From Isotricha intestinalis (taxonomy: Eukaryota; Ciliophora; Litostomatea; Vestibuliferida; Isotrichidae): DNA of 10,733 nucleotides. Every line of letters begins with the position of its first letter. The stretch's first letter is position 1. Where the stretch lies: positions 1 through 10,733 of the forward strand of contig JAJJLU010004653.1 of assembly GCA_023807065.1 (NCBI GenBank). The letters are read 5' to 3'. Positions 1 to 9,258 of the stretch are shown one piece after another. The notes under the pieces were generated by a model that was not told the origin of the DNA, did no database searches, and saw only the letters and a list, made by a program, of their open reading frames with translations. Made by a program: the position numbers and the translations under genes.

Positions 1-3000
1 CTGGTTGTATATCAAAGGGAACTGCAAATGTTAATACTGTTTCCTTTGTTTTCATTTTTTTATTTTGCTTTGGTATTATTGAAAATTGCTCATGATGAAT
101 TATTTCTTTCTCGTTATTTACTGTTAACAGAAATGGTTCTGATTCATGAGAAAATTTCTTTGACCAATAAAATTTTGGTGTTAATGTTACTGTTATGTTT
201 AATATTGTTCTTGTTAAAGGCTTTTTTTCAACTTTCATATGGAATTGAGGAATTTTTCTTGCAAATTTTATTAATTCTATTGCAGAAGGAATTGTTAAAT
301 TTAATTCTTTTGATAACATTACTTTATCTTCTTTTAATATATCATTTATTTCACTTTTACCTAAATTATCTAATTTTTCACATATATGTGTTTTTAAATA
401 TCCCTCTCTATCCATATTATTATTATTAGTATATTTAAATCTGGAATTTTTAGACAATTTTGCACTGGATGAAAAAAAGGTTAATTGCCATAATGGAGTT
501 TTTCTTGGAGCAACTCTTCTTTCAACAAATTTCATATAATTAATAGCGAGAAATGTAGTATTAATTAAATGTTTATGTAAACATATTTCAACCATAGCTC
601 TTAATATTCTTGGACTGTTATCAATAATATATGCAGAATCAATAAAAAGAGAACTTGCTTTAAATTCTTTATCTCCATGTAAATAAGTATAAAGTAATAT
701 AATAGGTTTTAATTGATCAATAGATACTTCCTGAATTGAATTACCACTGATTAATTCATATTTTTTAGCTAAATCATTTAATTCTCTTTTTTCTTCTTCG
801 TATATTTTCATTTTAATAAATTCCTCACTTTTAGACAATAATTCTAAAAAACTATTTTCAGTCATATTTTCTTTTAAACCTTTATTAAATTGATCAATAC
901 TTTTATAACTCATATAATAATTAGAAGCAATTCTTCCTAAATCAGTAGAATGAACTTGTCCACTTTTATTAATATATCTAATTAATTTAACATTATTTAA
1001 AACATTAAAAGCATTAATAATTCTTCCTTTCAAAGTGCCTAAATTTTGATTTCTATTTACCCCAGTTAACCTTCTACCAAAATAAGTTAAATTAACCCAA
1101 TTAATAGCATCATTAATATTACTAATATTTCCAATAGCAATTTCAGCATTTAAAGCATCGGGAAGGAATTTTGGTAGAGAAGAATCAATGGCTAATTGAT
1201 CTTTAAGTAATAAAACATAATCATTCATTTTATTAAAAGGTGAAATAATAATACCAACACCTTCATTATCATATTGTGGTCTTCCAGCTCTTCCAAACAT
1301 TTGTTGAATATCTAATATTCCTATATCTTTAAAATCACTTGAAGAAGCATCATAATATCTTGTCCCTTTTATTATACATGCATATGCTGGTAAATTTACT
1401 CCCCAGGCTAATGTACTTGTAGATACTAATACTTTTAATAGTTTTTCTCTAAATAAATTTTCTATTATTGTCCTATCTTTTCTTAATATTCCTGCATTGT
1501 GAAATCCTATTCCATATTCTATTAAACTTTCTATTTTCTTATTTGATATTTTCACATTTGAATATTTCTTCAACTTACTTCTATCAGGAATAAATAAATT
1601 TAAATCACCTTTTTCTTCTGCTATTTTTAAAATTTCATCTGCAAAATTAATACTTTCAAATCTAGAATGAACAAATACTAAAACTTGTTTATCATTTTTT
1701 AAAAAATTAACAATTTGCTCATAAGTAACATTATTTTCTAAATTATTATAATCTTCAAATTTTAAATCACTTAATCCAAAAAAGGACATTTGTAAAGGAG
1801 TAGCACGATAAGAAGAATCGAAAGCGAATAAACCTTCTTTAACTCTTAAAAAATCAGCAACATCATTATAATTAGGTAAAGTTGCAGAAAGACCTGTTAA
1901 TCTAACAAATTTTTGGTTTAATTCACTTTTTCTTATTGTTCTTGCAACTATACATTCTAATACTCTTCCTCTATCTTCATTTAATAAATGAATTTCATCT
2001 ATTATCATTAATTTTAAACGCTCAAATATTTCATCATGTTTTCTTGTAAATAAATCCCATTTTTCTGGAATTCCAATAAATAAATTTGTTTTTTCTATTT
2101 GTTCACGAGATAAATTCACATCTCCCGAAAATTCATTTGTAATTATATTTAAAAATTTTAATTGATAATTGAATTTATTTACAATTTCATTGGCTAAAGC
2201 TTTAAGAGGAACTAAATATAATATTTTAAAATCCCAAGTAATATTACTAAAATCAAAATCTTTATCTAAATTGATTAAATTTTTCATTCTTAATTCTTTA
2301 TTAATTTCCCTTAATATTGTTATTAAAGCAATATTAGTTTTACCTGCTCCTGTAGGAGCAGCAATTAATAAATTTTCATCTGAATTAAAAGCTTTATTAA
2401 AAACTGTGGATTGAATTTCATTAAATAAATTAAAATTAAAACATTTGTGAAAATATTCTGGTAATTTTTCTTTAACATTAATTAAATCTACTTTCTTTCT
2501 TTCTTTTAATATTGGTTTTACTTTAACTTCAATATAATTCTCATGTTTAATTGATTCTGTAATATAATTTTCTTTATCTCTTTTTATATTATCACTTACT
2601 TGATCTCCAAAAGCTAATTTAATTGGATTATTAATATTATCTTCATTTTCATTTTCATTTTCTTCATTTTCATATTCAATTTCGAAAAAATTTAAAAAAT
2701 TTCTTGAAAAACCTAATTGTTCTAAAATTTTAAAATTTTCTTCTTGAGCTTGTTGTAACTCTGTTAATTTTTTTTTCTTTTGTTTCTTATCAATAAATTG
2801 AACTCCAAATAAACGTAAATTTTCTTGTTGTTTATTTATATCATTTTTTTCCTCTATTCCAGCTTGAGCAATTTTAATTAATTCTCTTATTTCTTGTAAA
2901 TTTTGAATTAATTCTGATACTGTTTCTATTTCATCATAACCTAATAAATCTACTAATTGATTTTCAAGTAATTGAGCATTATTTGTATTTTTTATTGTTT

Positions 3001-3658
3001 CTAAAATATTAAATATTAAAAATTGATTTGATTTTAACTTTTCATTTTTTAATATTATTTCTTTAAAAATATTTTGACTTTCATTTCTTTCTTTTTTTGA
3101 TATTGATTCTAAATTTTTAATATGACTATCGTAATTGTCACTTATTTGTTGTTTTATAAATTGTCTTTGTAATTCATTTTTTTCTTTATTTTCTTCTTCT
3201 TCTTTTTTTAATGAAATATCAAGTAATTTTTCTTTAATTCTTATTTCTTCTCTATTATAATTTGGATCAATATTCATTTTATTTTTTTCAATTTCAATTC
3301 TTTCTTGTTCTTCTTTTTCTTCTCTTTTTTCTTTTTCTTCATTATATTTTTTTCTTTTATATTCTCTTTTTTTTTCCATTTGATGACTATGAATATTCTC
3401 TGTGAAATTATCATTTTTTCTTTTAAATTTTCGATGGGAATAATATTGATTATAATTATTATTATTATCATTATAATAATTAGAATTATCTTCATAATCG
3501 TATTTATTATTATAATTATTATAATTATTATAATTATTATAATTGTTATAATTATTATAATTTTTGTTGTAATTATCTTGATTATTATAATAATTGTTTC
3601 CTCTCTTTCCCCTATAATTTCCTCTCTTATTTCTTTGGGAATAATTAGGATTTTCCAT
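1..3658 (-). CDS. ASCC3/Slh1-like Ski2-family RNA helicase, N-terminal ~1,219 residues (3' end beyond the window)
   Basis: The minus-strand frame from the ATG at 3658 is open to the left edge without a stop. An in-frame TGA lies shortly upstream of this ATG. Residues 1-100 are rich in Asn and Tyr, and about 100-400 are charged and probably coiled. The first helicase cassette follows: Walker A AAPTGAGKT at 433-441 (Lys440), DEIH at 554-557, SAT at 591-593, and motif VI within QQMFGRAGRPQ ending at 795. A Sec63 helical region begins near 875, with STDLGRIASNYY, and runs off the edge. Brr2 and ASCC3/Slh1 share this architecture and are about 2,200 residues long, so a second cassette is expected off the left edge. 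MFGRAGRPQ, STDLGRIAS and the SAYIIDNSPRILRAMVEI stretch look closer to ASCC3/Slh1 than to Brr2. ASCC3/Slh1 splits collided ribosomes in the RQT complex, and in animals it also helps alkylation repair. Choosing ASCC3 over Brr2 is inference; helicase family membership is secure. Confidence 0.85.
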   Translation of the reverse strand, partial: MENPNYSQRNKRGNYRGKRGNNYYNNQDNYNKNYNNYNNYNNYNNYNNYNNKYDYEDNSNYYNDNNNNYNQYYSHRKFKRKNDNFTENIHSHQMEKKREYKRKKYNEEKEKREEKEEQERIEIEKNKMNIDPNYNREEIRIKEKLLDISLKKEEEENKEKNELQRQFIKQQISDNYDSHIKNLESISKKERNESQNIFKEIILKNEKLKSNQFLIFNILETIKNTNNAQLLENQLVDLLGYDEIETVSELIQNLQEIRELIKIAQAGIEEKNDINKQQENLRLFGVQFIDKKQKKKKLTELQQAQEENFKILEQLGFSRNFLNFFEIEYENEENENENEDNINNPIKLAFGDQVSDNIKRDKENYITESIKHENYIEVKVKPILKERKKVDLINVKEKLPEYFHKCFNFNLFNEIQSTVFNKAFNSDENLLIAAPTGAGKTNIALITILREINKELRMKNLINLDKDFDFSNITWDFKILYLVPLKALANEIVNKFNYQLKFLNIITNEFSGDVNLSREQIEKTNLFIGIPEKWDLFTRKHDEIFERLKLMIIDEIHLLNEDRGRVLECIVARTIRKSELNQKFVRLTGLSATLPNYNDVADFLRVKEGLFAFDSSYRATPLQMSFFGLSDLKFEDYNNLENNVTYEQIVNFLKNDKQVLVFVHSRFESINFADEILKIAEEKGDLNLFIPDRSKLKKYSNVKISNKKIESLIEYGIGFHNAGILRKDRTIIENLFREKLLKVLVSTSTLAWGVNLPAYACIIKGTRYYDASSSDFKDIGILDIQQMFGRAGRPQYDNEGVGIIISPFNKMNDYVLLLKDQLAIDSSLPKFLPDALNAEIAIGNISNINDAINWVNLTYFGRRLTGVNRNQNLGTLKGRIINAFNVLNNVKLIRYINKSGQVHSTDLGRIASNYYMSYKSIDQFNKGLKENMTENSFLELLSKSEEFIKMKIYEEEKRELNDLAKKYELISGNSIQEVSIDQLKPIILLYTYLHGDKEFKASSLFIDSAYIIDNSPRILRAMVEICLHKHLINTTFLAINYMKFVERRVAPRKTPLWQLTFFSSSAKLSKNSRFKYTNNNNMDREGYLKTHICEKLDNLGKSEINDILKEDKVMLSKELNLTIPSAIELIKFARKIPQFHMKVEKKPLTRTILNITVTLTPKFYWSKKFSHESEPFLLTVNNEKEIIHHEQFSIIPKQNKKMKTKETVLTFAVPFDIQP
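3504..3561 (-). repeat. In-frame 9-base tandem repeat encoding Asn-Asn-Tyr
   Basis: Near the start of the helicase gene a 9-base unit (TATAATAAT on the coding strand) repeats about six times almost perfectly. More degenerate copies continue on both sides, from about 3440 to 3598. It encodes a run of (Tyr-Asn-Asn) triplets around residues 33-52, inside a wider Asn/Tyr-rich disordered segment. The unit length is a multiple of three, so gain or loss of copies keeps the frame. The plus strand is also open here, but as a meaningless Ile-rich reading. Confidence 0.85.
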
Positions 3659-3884
3659 TTTTTTTGTCTTATTAAATTTTCAAATGATAAATAATTAAAA
3701 AAGTAATTCTAAAATAGAATTTAATATCTAAAAATAAATAATTTCTCCTTATTAATTTAAACAAAAAAATCTTAAATTAAACAATTTTAGATTAAATATT
3801 ATTTTTATATTCAATATTATGAAAAAAAATAATAAATATTTTAAAAACACTTAAAAAAATATATTTACAAAATACTAAAAAAAT
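3659..3884. other. Intergenic spacer between helicase and cyclic-nucleotide-binding-like genes
   Basis: This 226-base AT-only-like spacer holds no supported gene. Both flanking genes are on the minus strand, so it must carry the 3' end signals of the upstream gene and the promoter of the helicase gene. The base run just before the helicase ATG reads as A on the coding strand, as at the Hsp110-like gene, and may be a translation-start context. No defined motif could be recognised in sequence this biased. Confidence 0.5.
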
Positions 3885-5960
3885 TCAATACTTTAATTTT
3901 TTCATTCTTTTTTCACATAATTTATGTAATAAAGGAATTTTAAAATGATTAGTTTGAAATTTATTTTTTTCATTTTTAATAGATTCTTTCCATATTTTAA
4001 CAATTTCATTAATTTTTTCTTGTGGAGTTAATAACTTTCTACTTTTATTTTCATATTCTCCTCTAACAGAATCTAATTTAATAGTATTATAATTATAATA
4101 ATTATCATTTAAACCATTAAATTTAATAATTGGTTTATCATCATTAATTTCTTTTTGTAATAAATCAAATTTCATTTCAGAATTTTTTTCAATTGTAAGT
4201 CGAGAATATAAATTACGAGAAGTTTTAGAAATTTCTTTTTTTGTAAATTTACTATAATTATTATTTCTTAATAAATGATTTACTCTTTTTTTAGATTGAA
4301 CTGAAAAATTTGTTGAAATTGATTTATCTATTAAAGATAAATCATTATCACTTTTTATGCATATTGTTTTTTTTTTTAATTTTTCTTCTAATATTCCTTT
4401 TCTTCTTAAATCTAATATTTCTGAATCATTTGATAATAAAGTTAATCTCTTATCATTCAATTTTATATTACTTACAACAGCACTTTGAAATCTTGGAATT
4501 TCTTTTTTTTTTAATTTAAATTTTAATTTATTATTTTCTATTTCTTTTTCTTTTATTTTTTCTTCACTTTTAATTTTATGATTATTTGATTTTTCTTGAA
4601 ATAATCTTTTATTAATTTTATATCTTTTTCTAAGATAATATTGACTTGTTAATATATACTTAAAATATTTTTGAAAAGAATTTCTTGAATCAATAGGAAT
4701 TGTAAAAATATTAATTTTAAATAAAATAGTTTCAAAGTTTTTAGTATATAATTTTTTTCCTTTTTTCCCAAATAATTTTTCAAGAAAAATAAAATCTCCT
4801 TCATCATAAATAATATCATTTGCTTTTTCACTTTCACAACTTCCTTTATAAATTAAATAAAAATTTTTTTCTTCATCCTTATTATTAATTTGTGTATGAG
4901 CAGGAATATAAAATTCTTCTATATTAGAAAAAAATAAATCAAATTGATTTTTATTTAAATTTTTACAAGGAGGAATATGAGATAATACAAAGTCAATTTT
5001 ATTTTTTTCACTTTTTGATATTTTTTCTATTAAAGATTTAATTCTACTTATATCAATATATAATAAAAGTATTTCTGGAGAATTGAAAATATTTTTTTCA
5101 TTTTTAAATAAAAAATCTTTATTAAAACTCTTATTTTCAATATAAGTGTAAGCTGAACTAAAATGAGTATTATTTTTTATTGTTATTTCTCTAAATAAAG
5201 ATGTTCCTCCAAAAATTAAATGTTTATTATTATTATTATTTAAATTATAAGTGAAAAGTTCATTTTCTTTTTTTTTTTCTAATTTAGAATTTAATTTAAA
5301 TTTTTTAAGGATACTTTGATTTAAATTAATTGAAGTTCTCATTGTATAATTAGATTCTTTAAAAAAAATATTTTTATTATTTATATTATTAAAAGAATTA
5401 TCATTTGATTTAATTGATTTAATTTTCCAATTAACTTCATTGAAATTCAAATTATATTCTTGTAAAATATTTTCAAGGAATTCTTTATTTAATTCAGAAA
5501 TTTGATATGAATAAGTTTTAACTTTAATTCCTCCTTGAATTAAAATATAATAACCTTTTATTTCAGAACCTTCTTTAAATAAACAAAAATTATTATTTGT
5601 TCCTATTATTTTAGCTTCTCTTATGATTGGAATAAATTCTTTTAAATTTATTTCATTCATTAAAAAAAATGGTTTTACTTTTTTATTATTAAAAATTATT
5701 GTCGCTACTTTCTAAATAAATAATATAATTTTTTTTACTTCTATTTGTTTTTCATCTTCTAAGAAATATTTTCCATTATTTAGTGAATCAAGTAAAATTG
5801 ATGTTAATTCATTGTGTTGAAAATTTTTATTATTTTCTTTTTCATATATTTCTTTTCTTGGACTATAAAATATTATTTTTTATCAATATATTTACCTATT
5901 AAAAGCAGTTATTGAATTTGAAAAACCAGAACATAAGTTTTTACTGAAATTTAAAGTCAT
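3885..5960 (-). CDS. Protein with two degenerate cyclic-nucleotide-binding-like domains, three exons, ~671 residues
   Basis: The exons are 5896-5960, 5739-5862 and 3885-5711 (65 + 124 + 1827 bases, 671 codons plus a TGA stop). The start is the ATG at 5960, with an in-frame TAA six bases upstream. Joining the exons leads straight into a typical pre-domain helix and the segment KKVKPFFLMNEINLKEF, which a call from the internal ATG at 5660 would cut. The first cyclic-nucleotide-binding-like fold spans about residues 80-290 (FCLFKEG, YYILIQGGIKV, then IFGGTSLF), split by an Asn/Lys-rich insert at about 140-220. The second is at about 300-405 (FYIPAHTQI, FYLIYKGS, EGDFIFLEKLFG). Both lack a clear phosphate-binding cassette (FGE...R.A), so cyclic nucleotide binding is doubtful. 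The rest is Lys-rich and disordered, with a final helix near 625. Multi-domain proteins of this type are common in ciliates. The partner and process are unknown. Confidence 0.8.
5712..5738 (-). other. 27-base intron 2 of the cyclic-nucleotide-binding-like gene
   Basis: On the coding strand it begins GTAAAA and ends TTTAG. It is phase 0, between a Glu codon and a Lys codon. Its length is a multiple of three, but reading through it meets TAG as its last codon, so the intron must be removed to join the N-terminal exons to the long 3' exon. Removal keeps one frame across all three exons. It was inferred from sequence only. Confidence 0.75.
5863..5895 (-). other. 33-base intron 1 of the cyclic-nucleotide-binding-like gene
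   Basis: On the coding strand it begins GTAAATA and ends TTATAG. It is phase 2, splitting a Ser codon. Reading through it meets an in-frame TAA at once, just after the Arg codon formed at the donor. Removing it links the 21-codon first exon to a 42-codon second exon that is open throughout. It was inferred from sequence only. Confidence 0.7.
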
Positions 5961-6109
5961 TATTTATTTATTTTTTTTAATTTTTTTTTATTTTTTCACT
6001 TTAAATATTTAGTATAAAAAATAAAAAAAATGAAATTATATATTCAATTAATTTATTAAATAAAAGAATAATTTTTGTAAATAATTTAAATAAAAAGTTT
6101 CATAATTTA
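5961..6109. other. Intergenic spacer with long homopolymer-like T tracts
   Basis: This 149-base spacer lies between the Hsp110-like stop and the cyclic-nucleotide-binding-like start, both on the minus strand. Near-continuous T runs at 5970-5998 (A runs in the transcript sense) sit just upstream of the 5960 start codon. No gene or clear regulatory motif is seen. Confidence 0.45.
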
Positions 6110-8299
6110 TTATAAATAATCTCTGATTTCATCAACTTCATAAATACTTCTAATTTCTTCAATTCTATCACAAATTTTTTCTTCTTTTTTTTCAGTGTTT
6201 TGGATTTTTTCTTCTATTTCTTTTTTCCAATCATTACCATCATCTGTAACTTTTTCAATAACACTTTTTAAACTTTTTATTATATTATCTTCATGTTTTA
6301 AAAAAATATTATTTACATCATCTTCAATTTTATCAAATTCTTTTATATCTTCTATTTTTCTTAATTCTTTATCTAATTTAGTTAATTCTTTAGTTTCATT
6401 TTTTAAATCTTTATAATATTTAGATATGTATTTTATTGAATTAATTGCTTTTGATATCATTAATTTTTTATCAATAAATTTATGATAATTATCATCTTCT
6501 TCTTTTTTCTTATCAAGATAATTTTGTAAATCTGTTTTAAATTGTTCCTTTTCCTTTTCTTCCATCATTAAACCAGGAATAGCATCATATAAAACTACTG
6601 TGTTTTGTTTTTTTGTGGAAATAATATTTCCATTAATGATTTTTTCTAAATACTTTATGATTATTAAATAATTTTTTCTTATCTCTTTTTCCTCTAGGGA
6701 TTTACTATTATTATAAATTTCCTTTAAATTAATTTTACATCCAAACCAAAATTCATCTTTTTTCATTAATTTATCTTCAAAAAATACTTTCAAATCAGCA
6801 AAATCTTGACATTCATTAATATCAACTCTAATTTTACATTCATTATTTTCAAAAGGAATTAATTTATTATTATCATTAATTGGTTCAATATTATTATGAT
6901 TCAATTCACATTTAATAGAATAATAATGATTAAAAGTTTTAAGAGCTTTTTTAGGAAAATAATCCTTATTCATTTCAAAAAATCTTAAAATAGAAGCACC
7001 AACACTAGCACATTCATCAATAAGCATACATTTCGAAATTTTTAAATTATTTTGTTGTAATATATCTTGAATACAAGGAGTTAACATTAATTGACCTGCA
7101 AGTTCAACAAATTCAATTGTAATTCCTTTATTTTCACAATTCTTAATTATTGTTTGTAAATGTTTTCTAAAATCTTCTAAATAATCATTTATTAATTCTT
7201 CAAATTTATCTCTTGTTAAAACCATTATTAAATCTTTATCTAATTCTTGATCAAAAACATCTATTGATATATTTATTTCTGTATTTACTGTTAATTTTAC
7301 TCTTGCTGTTTGAATTACTTCTAATAATTTATGTTTTGTTTTTGGATTTAATTTATAATCTTCTCCTAAATCATTTTGCTTTTTAAATTCATTAAAACAA
7401 TATTCAACTAATCTTTCATCAAAATTTCTTCCTCCTAAATGCTTATCAAAATAAACATCTAATACTGAAAATTCTGTTTTAGAAAATTTAGAAATAAAAA
7501 AAGTAGTTTTTGAATGTCCAGCATCGATGAATAAAATATTTTTTTCTTTTTCACTCTCAGCAAATAAATCATCATATTTAGTATAACCATAATACATAGT
7601 AATAGCAGAAGTTTCATTAAATAGTTTTACATTTTTCATTCCTAAAGTTTCACAAATTAAATATAATTTTTGTCTTTGACAAGTATTATAATAATCAGGA
7701 ACACTCAATGAAACATAATCATATTCAATATCATTTTTATTAAAAAAATAATCATTAATTAAATAAAGATAATCAGCAATTAAATCTTGACTTTTAACCT
7801 CATATTCACCATTAGGTCCTTGACTTTTAAATTTATAATTATTAATATCTTGATTAAGTAAAAAACCATAATTTAATTCTTTTTTATAAAAATCATTGTT
7901 TTGAAAATCAATTAATCTTCCTAAATTTCTATATGAATATTCTAAATTTTGTTTTAATGAAGTTAATGTATTATTACCAAATAATCTATGACTTTTAGTA
8001 TAACATACTATTGAAGGAATTGATCTTGAAGAATTTTCATTAATTAAAAGAACATGTGAAACTAATTTTCCATTTTCTACTTTATAAAATGAATATAATG
8101 ATTTTGATGCCCCTATATTAATTCCAATACTTATTGGTATATACTTTTCATTTTTTTCTATTTCTATTTTTTGTGGACCCTTATATTTATAAAGGATTAA
8201 ATTTATTTCTATTTTTATATCTCCAGTATTTTTATCTACTTCATAAGGAGTAATTAAATCTTTTTTTGATGAATTTGAAAATGGCCAAATTTGTCCCAT
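6110..8299 (-). CDS. Divergent Hsp110/Hsp70-family protein, 729 residues
   Basis: This is a single exon ending in TAA. The Hsp70 ATPase fold runs from about residue 54 to 440. The phosphate-1 loop reads ISIGINIGASKS (56-67) where Hsp70 has GIDLGTT, so the usual Asp is Asn61 and the Thr pair is gone. NETSAITMYYG follows at 228-238. LFIDAGHSKTTFF (256-268) and LGGRNFDERLVEY (288-300) match the Hsp110 style (FVDMGHS, LGGRNFDE). The adenosine loop is AGQLMLTP (401-408) in place of GGATRIP, and DECASVGAS (428-436) stands for DEAVARGCA. A weak beta-sandwich-like region (about 440-525) and a charged helical tail follow. About 50 residues precede the ATPase fold, which is unusual. Hsp110 proteins act as nucleotide-exchange partners and holdases for Hsp70. 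That role is inferred from resemblance, and the altered loops make ATP hydrolysis unlikely. No organelle signal or HDEL/KDEL-like tail is visible, so it is probably cytosolic. Confidence 0.82.
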   Translation of the reverse strand: MGQIWPFSNSSKKDLITPYEVDKNTGDIKIEINLILYKYKGPQKIEIEKNEKYIPISIGINIGASKSLYSFYKVENGKLVSHVLLINENSSRSIPSIVCYTKSHRLFGNNTLTSLKQNLEYSYRNLGRLIDFQNNDFYKKELNYGFLLNQDINNYKFKSQGPNGEYEVKSQDLIADYLYLINDYFFNKNDIEYDYVSLSVPDYYNTCQRQKLYLICETLGMKNVKLFNETSAITMYYGYTKYDDLFAESEKEKNILFIDAGHSKTTFFISKFSKTEFSVLDVYFDKHLGGRNFDERLVEYCFNEFKKQNDLGEDYKLNPKTKHKLLEVIQTARVKLTVNTEINISIDVFDQELDKDLIMVLTRDKFEELINDYLEDFRKHLQTIIKNCENKGITIEFVELAGQLMLTPCIQDILQQNNLKISKCMLIDECASVGASILRFFEMNKDYFPKKALKTFNHYYSIKCELNHNNIEPINDNNKLIPFENNECKIRVDINECQDFADLKVFFEDKLMKKDEFWFGCKINLKEIYNNSKSLEEKEIRKNYLIIIKYLEKIINGNIISTKKQNTVVLYDAIPGLMMEEKEKEQFKTDLQNYLDKKKEEDDNYHKFIDKKLMISKAINSIKYISKYYKDLKNETKELTKLDKELRKIEDIKEFDKIEDDVNNIFLKHEDNIIKSLKSVIEKVTDDGNDWKKEIEEKIQNTEKKEEKICDRIEEIRSIYEVDEIRDYL

Positions 8300-8463
8300 T
8301 TTTTTTTTTTGCTTTTTTTTATTTTTTTATGATTAAGGTTTTAGGTTCTTATAAATAAATAAAGGGAAAAAAATAAAAAAGGCAATTTTTTATATTAATA
8401 ATTAATTTTTTTTAATTAAGTCTTCATAAATTAAAATTAAACAAACATACATAAATTAATTAA
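8300..8463. other. Intergenic spacer upstream of the Hsp110-like gene
   Basis: This 164-base spacer lies between two minus-strand genes. On the coding strand a long A tract runs directly into the Hsp110-like ATG. A slightly less AT-rich patch at about 8333-8366 is the only compositional contrast and could hold promoter elements. No convincing heat-shock element (alternating GAA/TTC triplets) was found. Confidence 0.4.
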
Positions 8464-9258
8464 TTATGAATTAAATAATTCAACGCAAAAATTAAATAAA
8501 TAACTTTTATCTAATTCTTTAAAATCAGCATTATAAATTCCTTTTCCTTGAATTATTGAATGAACATGACTGTGAGAAATAATTAAAATATTATTTTCTT
8601 TTCTAAAAATTAACCATAAAACAAAAATTTGTAATCTTAATGAAAATAATTTCCCTTCATATTCATTTTCTATATTAATATCATGATTAAACCACCAATA
8701 TTCTTTTGTCATAAAAGAAGAATCAATATTTAAATTATTTTCTTTTAAAAATTTTCTTAATTCAGATAATTTAACCCCTTTATTTTTATTACAATAAGAA
8801 ACTAATTCTTTTACAAAATCAGTAATATAAAATTTTGTTTTTTTATTATCAAAATATTCTTTTATTAAATTAAAAGTTTGAATTGTTCTTGTTAAAGGAG
8901 AAATAAAAACAGAATCAAATTTAATATTTTTTTTTTTCATTTTATTCAAAGTTTCCATTGTTTGTTCTTTTCCATATTTAGTTAATTTTGAATCATAAAC
9001 ATCACTCTTTCTTATATCTCTATATTTTGCTTCTAAAACATTATGTTCTGCTTCTGCATGTCTTATAAAATATATTTTTTTATTTGATAATTTTGCTTTC
9101 ATTAAATTTTCTATTTCTTCATATTTAAATTTTGATAATATTAATTTTATTAATTTCTTTGAAAAATCTTCTATATCTTCATTTCCTTCTTTTATTTTAC
9201 TTTCAATTATTAATAATATTTCATTTGATTTTTCTTCATTATTACTATTTGATTCCAT
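8464..9258 (-). CDS. Histidine phosphatase superfamily protein (phosphoglycerate-mutase-like), 264 residues
   Basis: The gene is one exon ending in TAA. The first ~58 residues are hydrophilic and probably helical. The core then opens with KIYFIRHAEAEHN: Arg66 and His67 are the RHG-type motif, with Ala68 replacing the usual Gly. SPLTRTIQT carries the second conserved Arg (Arg124), ELVSYC supplies a likely acidic residue (Glu151), and ILIISHSHVHS carries the second catalytic His (His229). All four catalytic positions therefore seem present. The family transfers or removes phosphate through a phospho-His intermediate. Length and motif style fit the broad phosphatase branch better than glycolytic phosphoglycerate mutase, but the substrate cannot be told. 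No signal peptide is evident. The open frame continues upstream of 9258 without another ATG, so the first ATG was used; Met53 is an alternative start just before the core. It is divergent from the WD40 gene, with 30 bases between the start codons. Confidence 0.85.
   Translation of the reverse strand: MESNSNNEEKSNEILLIIESKIKEGNEDIEDFSKKLIKLILSKFKYEEIENLMKAKLSNKKIYFIRHAEAEHNVLEAKYRDIRKSDVYDSKLTKYGKEQTMETLNKMKKKNIKFDSVFISPLTRTIQTFNLIKEYFDNKKTKFYITDFVKELVSYCNKNKGVKLSELRKFLKENNLNIDSSFMTKEYWWFNHDINIENEYEGKLFSLRLQIFVLWLIFRKENNILIISHSHVHSIIQGKGIYNADFKELDKSYLFNFCVELFNS

Noticed and set aside
28..429. Plus-strand Leu/Ile-rich open frame that resembles a membrane protein
   Set aside because: It is the antisense shadow of the Sec63 region of the helicase. 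The minus-strand frame continues with recognisable family motifs through the same bases.
3305..3694. Plus-strand Phe/Ile-rich open frame and overlapping minus-strand Lys/Ile-rich frame
   Set aside because: Both are off-frame readings of the Asn/Tyr repeat and Lys/Glu-rich N-terminus of the helicase.
5661..5960. Separate small protein gene ending at the TAG near 5712
   Set aside because: The TAG is the end of a well-formed 27-base intron, and removal joins the frame to the large downstream exon with domain-like sequence, so one gene explains more.
6110..8299. N-myristoylation signal at the MGQIWPFS start of the Hsp110-like protein
   Set aside because: Gly2 is present, but Pro occupies position 6, where Ser or Thr is preferred, so the signal is too weak to annotate.
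8300..8463. Heat-shock elements upstream of the Hsp110-like gene
   Set aside because: Only isolated GAA and TTC triplets were seen without the alternating 5-base spacing.
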